Origin: Candidatus Cloacimonadota bacterium
GTDB lineage: Bacteria; Cloacimonadota; Cloacimonadia; Cloacimonadales; Cloacimonadaceae
Direction of reading: 5' to 3'
Assembly: GCA_028681035.1 (NCBI GenBank)
Contig: JAQUJJ010000040.1
Location: 1 to 27,548, forward strand
Length of the DNA stretch: 27,548 bases
The position numbers and the translations under genes were made by a program. The notes below the pieces were generated by a model. It was not told where the DNA came from, did not search any database, and worked only from the letters and a program-made list of their open reading frames with translations. Below are positions 23,277-27,548 of this stretch, in pieces; the first letter of the stretch is position 1, and each line of letters starts with the position of its first letter.

Positions 23277-24311
23277 TTAAGAATTGCTTCGCTTTGCCTT
23301 CTGGAAGGCACGCGACATCTCGGGTAAATGCTTTTGGGAAATCATAATACGCTTCATATCTCTGGCATCCATTGCGGGAGTGCCAAGGAAAAGAGCATCT
23401 TCAGGTATATTGCCAGCCACGCCAGATTGTGCGCCAACCATGGCTCGGTTGCCAATATTGATGTGTCCCGCAGCACCTACCTGACCTGCCAGATAGACAT
23501 AATCACCCACAACTGTGCTGCCGGCTAAACCAACCTGCGAACATAGGATGCTATGCTCGCCAATAATACAGTTATGCCCTATCTGGACAAGGTTATCTAG
23601 CTTGGTGCCTTTGCCTATCTTGGTACTCCCCAAAGTGGCACGGTCTATGCACGTGTTGGCACCAATCTCTACATAATCTCCAATAATAACGTTCCCTACT
23701 TGAGGTATCTTAACTTGCATACCTTCCATCAGCTTGAAACCAAAACCATCAGCACCGATAACGCAGCCACTATGCACAATGCAATTCTTACCAACGACGC
23801 AGTCTTCATAAATCGTTACATTAGGATAAAGCATAGTTCCACTGCCGATTGCTACATTTTCGCCAATACTGCAACCCTCGCTGATAACAACCCCTTTGCC
23901 CAGAACACAAGCTTTGCCAATAACGACATTGGGGGCAATAGACACTTCCCCTTCATAGCGGATATCGTCAGCAACAACCGCAGTTGGATGGATGGTGAAG
24001 CTGCGGTTCTTGCTCTCCAGTTTCTGCCAATAAGTAATCAGCGTCATTAAAGCAAGGTAAGGCTGTTCTACCACCAGGATGGCTTTATCTGGCAACTGGG
24101 GAGCGTATTCCTCGGTAGTTAAAATCAAGCCCGCAGAAGAGGAGAGAACACCTTGCAGCAGCTTCTCTTGCTCCATGAAGATAATAGTGTGGCTATCAGC
24201 TTCCTGCGGTTCTCCCACTTTGGAAAGCTCAAGTCCTGGGTTTCCTATTAGCTTGCCACCAACAATAGCCTGTGCTTGAGACGCATTAATACAGCTAGTA
24301 AATCTCTTCAT
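23277..24311 (-). CDS. lpxD: UDP-3-O-(3-hydroxyacyl)glucosamine N-acyltransferase LpxD
   Basis: LpxD adds the second hydroxyacyl chain in lipid A synthesis. The 344 residues include an N-terminal uridine-binding domain (1-100, with [14 protein letters not shown]), hexapeptide repeats (105-310), the GADGFGF motif (186-192), [15 protein letters not shown], and catalytic His246 in [11 protein letters not shown]. The helical C-terminus ends [12 protein letters not shown]. It starts 6 bp after the skp stop, which is the common skp-lpxD order. Confidence 0.96.
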   Translation of the reverse strand: MKRFTSCINASQAQAIVGGKLIGNPGLELSKVGEPQEADSHTIIFMEQEKLLQGVLSSSAGLILTTEEYAPQLPDKAILVVEQPYLALMTLITYWQKLESKNRSFTIHPTAVVADDIRYEGEVSIAPNVVIGKACVLGKGVVISEGCSIGENVAIGSGTMLYPNVTIYEDCVVGKNCIVHSGCVIGADGFGFKLMEGMQVKIPQVGNVIIGDYVEIGANTCIDRATLGSTKIGKGTKLDNLVQIGHNCIIGEHSILCSQVGLAGSTVVGDYVYLAGQVGAAGHINIGNRAMVGAQSGVAGNIPEDALFLGTPAMDARDMKRIMISQKHLPEMSRAFQKAKRSNS

Positions 24312-24317
24312 AGTTCT

Positions 24318-24950
24318 TTAGGGTTTCTTTGGTTCTTGGTATCCATCTTCAGGTTTAATGTCTTCCGGAGGCTTGTAACCGTCCTGATTGTAAATGGCAT
24401 TAGGATCGGGCTTCGGCTCATCCTGCACAGGTTTTACGGTATCTTTATTCAGCTCCAGCAATATCTGCTCTGTTATATCCAAGGTGGGCAATGCATAAAG
24501 CACTACACCCATGCTAACATCGAATAACATGGTATATTTCTCGTCCAAAGCGGTCTTTTTTATCAGACCGTCTATCTTGGCGGTAAGGGGGTCTATAAGT
24601 TCCTTATAGCGTTGTTCTGCTTTGCCGTTATCGCCAAAGTATTCTTCCAGCAAGCGTCCAGCTTCGGCTTTTTTGGCATCAATCTTGCCTTGGGTATCGC
24701 GCTTGGTGGCGTCGTTCATGGTAAGCTTGCGGATATCGAAATCACGCTCCAGACGCTTTATCTCTTCATCCATTTGTCTAATCTGGTTCTGCCAGTTCTG
24801 TTTATCCAGTGTAAAGAGCCGTGCAACTTCAGCAGCTTCGTTACTCTCCAGCAGCAATCTATCGGTATTCACATAGCCAAGTTTTACAGCCTGTGCGCCC
24901 AGACTAAGGACACCCACAAGGACGGTCAATAGCAGTAATAGTCTCTTCAT
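24318..24950 (-). CDS. Skp/OmpH-family periplasmic chaperone
   Basis: The product has 210 residues with a signal peptide (1-20, ending SLGAQA). KLGYVNTDRLLLES is the family's N-terminal strand. Residues about 38-130 are predicted coiled coil, forming the arms that hold unfolded outer-membrane proteins in the periplasm. The tail after about residue 170 is Pro/Asp/Glu/Lys-rich (KPVQDEPKPDPNA, EDIKPEDGYQEPKK) and extends beyond typical Skp. It lies directly before lpxD, as in many diderm genomes, though the usual bamA gene is not visible; gcvPB is upstream by 19 bp. Confidence 0.85.
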   Translation of the reverse strand: MKRLLLLLTVLVGVLSLGAQAVKLGYVNTDRLLLESNEAAEVARLFTLDKQNWQNQIRQMDEEIKRLERDFDIRKLTMNDATKRDTQGKIDAKKAEAGRLLEEYFGDNGKAEQRYKELIDPLTAKIDGLIKKTALDEKYTMLFDVSMGVVLYALPTLDITEQILLELNKDTVKPVQDEPKPDPNAIYNQDGYKPPEDIKPEDGYQEPKKP

Positions 24951-24969
24951 TTATTCTCCTTTGCTAAGC

Positions 24970-26424
24970 TTAATCCTTTATCTGATAGATAGGATCAAGC
25001 ACTTTTACGGCACGCACGTCATCCACGCGCCTAACGGGAGTGCACAACGGGGCATCACGAACAAGCTGTGGTGTTTCCTTGCACTCTTTGGCAATTTCAA
25101 TCATTGCCTCTGCGAAAGCATTCATACTATCGATACTTTCGGTTTCGGTAGGTTCCACCATCATTGCTTCGGGAATGATGAGCGGGAAATATATGGTTGG
25201 GGCGTGATAACCCTTGTCCAAAAGCCGTTTGGCAATATCAAGTGTGGAGATACCTTGTTCCTTCTTTTGCCTTGTGCCATCCATCACAAATTCGTGCATG
25301 CAGTATTCCTCATGCTGGATGTGATAATATGGTTTCAGCAGTTTCATTAAGTAGTTAGCGTTTAGGATGGCGTTTTCAGAGACACGTCGCAGCCCCTTTG
25401 CGCCAAGCATCTTGATGTAAATATAAGCGCGCACCAACACGGCAAAATTACCGTAGAAGGTATGCACTTTTCCAATTGAGCTTGCTTCATGGGCGTAATC
25501 CAAAAAATAGCCACTATCATTTTTGGCAACCATGGGCACGGGTAAGAAGGGGATCAGCTTTTCCACCACGCCTACTGGTCCACCGCCCGGTCCACCGCCA
25601 CCATGCGGGGTGCTGAGCGTCTTGTGCACGTTAAAGTGGATCACATCAAAGCCAATTTTACCGGGCTGAACGATACCCATCAGGGCATTCAGGTTTGCAC
25701 CGTCCATATAGATAAGCGCATCCACACTGTGGATAATCTCGGCTATCTCTTCGATCTGGTTCTCGAACAAGCCCAAAGTATTGGGATTGGTAAGCATGAA
25801 GCCGGCGGTGTTTTCGTCCACAAGTTCACGCAGTTTAGCAAGGTCACAGCGTCCATTCGCATTGGATTTCAGCTCCACCACGTCATAGCCCACGAGTGAG
25901 CAAGTGGCGGGATTGGTTCCATGCGCCGAATCTGGGATGATTATCTTGGTTTTATGCAAGTTGCCTTTGGCTTTATGGTAGGCGGCAATGATTTTCATAC
26001 CGGTAAATTCACCCTGCGCACCTGCAACAGGCTGTAAGGTTACCTGCGCCATGCCAGAAATCTCTGCTAAATCTTGCTGAAGCTCATAAAGCAATTCCAG
26101 CGCACCTTGCAGCGTTTCTTCTGGCTGGTAGGGATGCAGATTGGCAAAGCAAGTATGGCGCACCAGTGATTCGTGAATCTTGGGGTTATATTTCATCGTG
26201 CAGCTACCCAAAGGATATAAGCCTTTTTCGATGAAGTGGTTTTTGTGGGAAAGCATGATATAATGCCGCATCACGTCCAGCTCGCTTACTTCCGGCAGAC
26301 GGGCAATCTTCTCTCTAAGCTGTTCTTTGCCGAACATCGCTGACAAGGGAGTATCAACTTCGCGGGGAGGCAGGGTAACGCCTTTGCGTCCGGGGGTGCT
26401 ATATTCAAATATTGTCTTAGACAT
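24970..26424 (-). CDS. gcvPB: Glycine dehydrogenase (decarboxylating) subunit 2
   Basis: This is the PLP-binding half of the split P-protein, which decarboxylates glycine and passes aminomethyl to lipoyl-H-protein. I place the start at 26424 ([15 protein letters not shown], 484 residues): GGAGG lies 7 bases before it, inside the end of gcvPA, and an 8-bp overlap couples the genes. The upstream in-frame ATG at 26445 would add MRCRRFV, which does not look family-like. PLP lysine is Lys268 ([20 protein letters not shown]); [13 protein letters not shown] and [11 protein letters not shown] are family motifs. H-, T- and L-protein genes are not in the window. Confidence 0.96.
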   Translation of the reverse strand: MSKTIFEYSTPGRKGVTLPPREVDTPLSAMFGKEQLREKIARLPEVSELDVMRHYIMLSHKNHFIEKGLYPLGSCTMKYNPKIHESLVRHTCFANLHPYQPEETLQGALELLYELQQDLAEISGMAQVTLQPVAGAQGEFTGMKIIAAYHKAKGNLHKTKIIIPDSAHGTNPATCSLVGYDVVELKSNANGRCDLAKLRELVDENTAGFMLTNPNTLGLFENQIEEIAEIIHSVDALIYMDGANLNALMGIVQPGKIGFDVIHFNVHKTLSTPHGGGGPGGGPVGVVEKLIPFLPVPMVAKNDSGYFLDYAHEASSIGKVHTFYGNFAVLVRAYIYIKMLGAKGLRRVSENAILNANYLMKLLKPYYHIQHEEYCMHEFVMDGTRQKKEQGISTLDIAKRLLDKGYHAPTIYFPLIIPEAMMVEPTETESIDSMNAFAEAMIEIAKECKETPQLVRDAPLCTPVRRVDDVRAVKVLDPIYQIKD

Positions 26425-27548
26425 CACAAACCTCCTGCATCGCATTTACCAAAGCATCAATATCGGCTTTTGTCTTCTTTTCCGTAACGGCAATCATTAG
26501 CGCAGAGGGTATGCCATAGGCAGCCATATCCACACCAGGGTAGATATTACGGGGCAGCATAGCGGCGATAATCTCAGCAGCAGGTTTGGGGGTATATATC
26601 ACGAATTCTTTAAAGTAAGTTGCCTCAGGATAAGCCATGCTAAAGCCTTTCAGCTTGCATAGCTCGGTGGCGGTGTAGTGCGCTTTTTGTGCGGACTGCG
26701 TGGCGATTTCTTTCAATCCTTCGCGTCCCATCAAGCTCATATAAACCACGGCGGCAAGCGTGCAGAGAGATTGGTTGGAACAGATATTGGAAGTGGCTTT
26801 GGCGCGGCGGATATGCTGTTCACGAGCTTGCAGAGTAAGCGCATAAGCTCGCTTCCCTTCTTTATCCAAGGTGCCGCCTACGATGCGTCCCGGCATCTGC
26901 CTTGCCATATCTAACTTGGTGGCAAAGAAACCGAAGAGCGGTCCACCCATATACATATTATTGCCGAGGGCTTGTCCTTCGCCCACCACAATATCGGCAT
27001 GATACTCCGAAGGTGCGTTGATAACAGCCAGCGAAATAGGATCTACACAGGCTATCAGCAAGCACTTCTGTTCGCGGTGAATAATGGATTCCAGAGCTTT
27101 AGTATCTTCCAGATTGCCATAAAAATTGGGGCTTTGCACCACCACGCTGCCTATTGAATCATCCATCATAGCTTCCAGTGCTGCAAGATCGATCTTGCCG
27201 TTCTTGGCGGGAGCAGTAAGCAGCTCAATCCCGATGCCTTCGGTATAAATCTTAATAACTTTCACAAAATCAGGATGCAGAGTGGCAGGAAGAATAGCCT
27301 TATTTAGGCGGTTTTTACGCACTGCCATCAATATTGCTTCGGCGATGGCAGATGCACCATCATACATGGATGCGTTGGCAATATCCATGCCCGTAAGCTC
27401 GCAAATCATGGTCTGATATTCGTAGATAAACTGTAATGTCCCTTGGCTTACTTCCGCCTGATAGGGTGTGTAGGCAGTGTAAAATTCCGGACGGGAGACA
27501 ATTGTATCCACCGCCGCAGGAATGAAATGATCATATACCCCCGCACCA
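26417..27548 (-). CDS. gcvPA: Glycine dehydrogenase (decarboxylating) subunit 1 (5' end outside window)
   Basis: The frame is open to the right edge, giving 377 residues of the C-terminal part of GcvPA; the missing N-terminus is probably about 70 residues. The first visible residues, [11 protein letters not shown], match the family and continue through [15 protein letters not shown] and [20 protein letters not shown]. The GTG at 27511 is therefore an internal Val codon, not a start. [19 protein letters not shown] and [18 protein letters not shown] are typical later segments. It forms the alpha2beta2 P-protein with gcvPB, which it overlaps by 8 bp. Confidence 0.96.
   Translation of the reverse strand, partial: GAGVYDHFIPAAVDTIVSRPEFYTAYTPYQAEVSQGTLQFIYEYQTMICELTGMDIANASMYDGASAIAEAILMAVRKNRLNKAILPATLHPDFVKVIKIYTEGIGIELLTAPAKNGKIDLAALEAMMDDSIGSVVVQSPNFYGNLEDTKALESIIHREQKCLLIACVDPISLAVINAPSEYHADIVVGEGQALGNNMYMGGPLFGFFATKLDMARQMPGRIVGGTLDKEGKRAYALTLQAREQHIRRAKATSNICSNQSLCTLAAVVYMSLMGREGLKEIATQSAQKAHYTATELCKLKGFSMAYPEATYFKEFVIYTPKPAAEIIAAMLPRNIYPGVDMAAYGIPSALMIAVTEKKTKADIDALVNAMQEVCDV

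Overview
The window looks like a chromosomal segment of a diderm (LPS-bearing) bacterium of the FCB group. Clues are a single-chain LpxC-FabZ fusion of the Bacteroidota type, BACON domains, a C-terminal FlgD/T9SS-like tail on an exported protein, a two-subunit glycine dehydrogenase, and many intergenic simple-sequence and palindromic repeats. Candidatus Cloacimonas and relatives (Cloacimonadota) would fit well, but that placement is inference and no rRNA is present to settle it.

Left third (1-6420, minus strand, accessory in character): a secreted C39-like cysteine peptidase with tandem BACON domains runs off the left edge. Next to it is a lipoprotein with two chitobiase-C-like domains and a sulfatase-modifying-factor-like domain. 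Both genes are preceded by copies of the same spacer (R1), which carries a TTGACA-N18-TAC promoter and a leader with three alternating 7-mers. A second 218-bp non-coding repeat (R2) also occurs twice. A 5'-truncated AlbA_2/HATPase_c_4 gene and a cluster of REP-like palindromes lie between one R1 copy and one R2 copy and look inserted.

6421-12098 (minus strand): a TonB-dependent receptor, a small lipoprotein and a 937-residue PqqL/FusC-like M16 peptidase, ending at a strong terminator. This is the best candidate for an undescribed system. It resembles the receptor-plus-protease pairs FusA/FusC and YddB/PqqL, and could bind, import and cut a protein or peptide ligand.

12867-17985 (plus strand): M18 aspartyl aminopeptidase, a simple-repeat block, then a tight run of a DUF1015 protein, rimO and trpS, ending at a hairpin shared with the convergent gene.

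18048-20240 (minus strand): a secreted LVIVD beta-propeller protein with a C-terminal sorting-like domain.

20558-27548 (minus strand, transcribed right to left): gcvPA (5' end outside the window), gcvPB, skp/ompH, lpxD, lpxC-fabZ, lpxA and a lipocalin, all with short gaps or overlaps. The core is early lipid A synthesis plus an outer-membrane-protein chaperone. No tRNA, rRNA, CRISPR array or intact transposase was seen.
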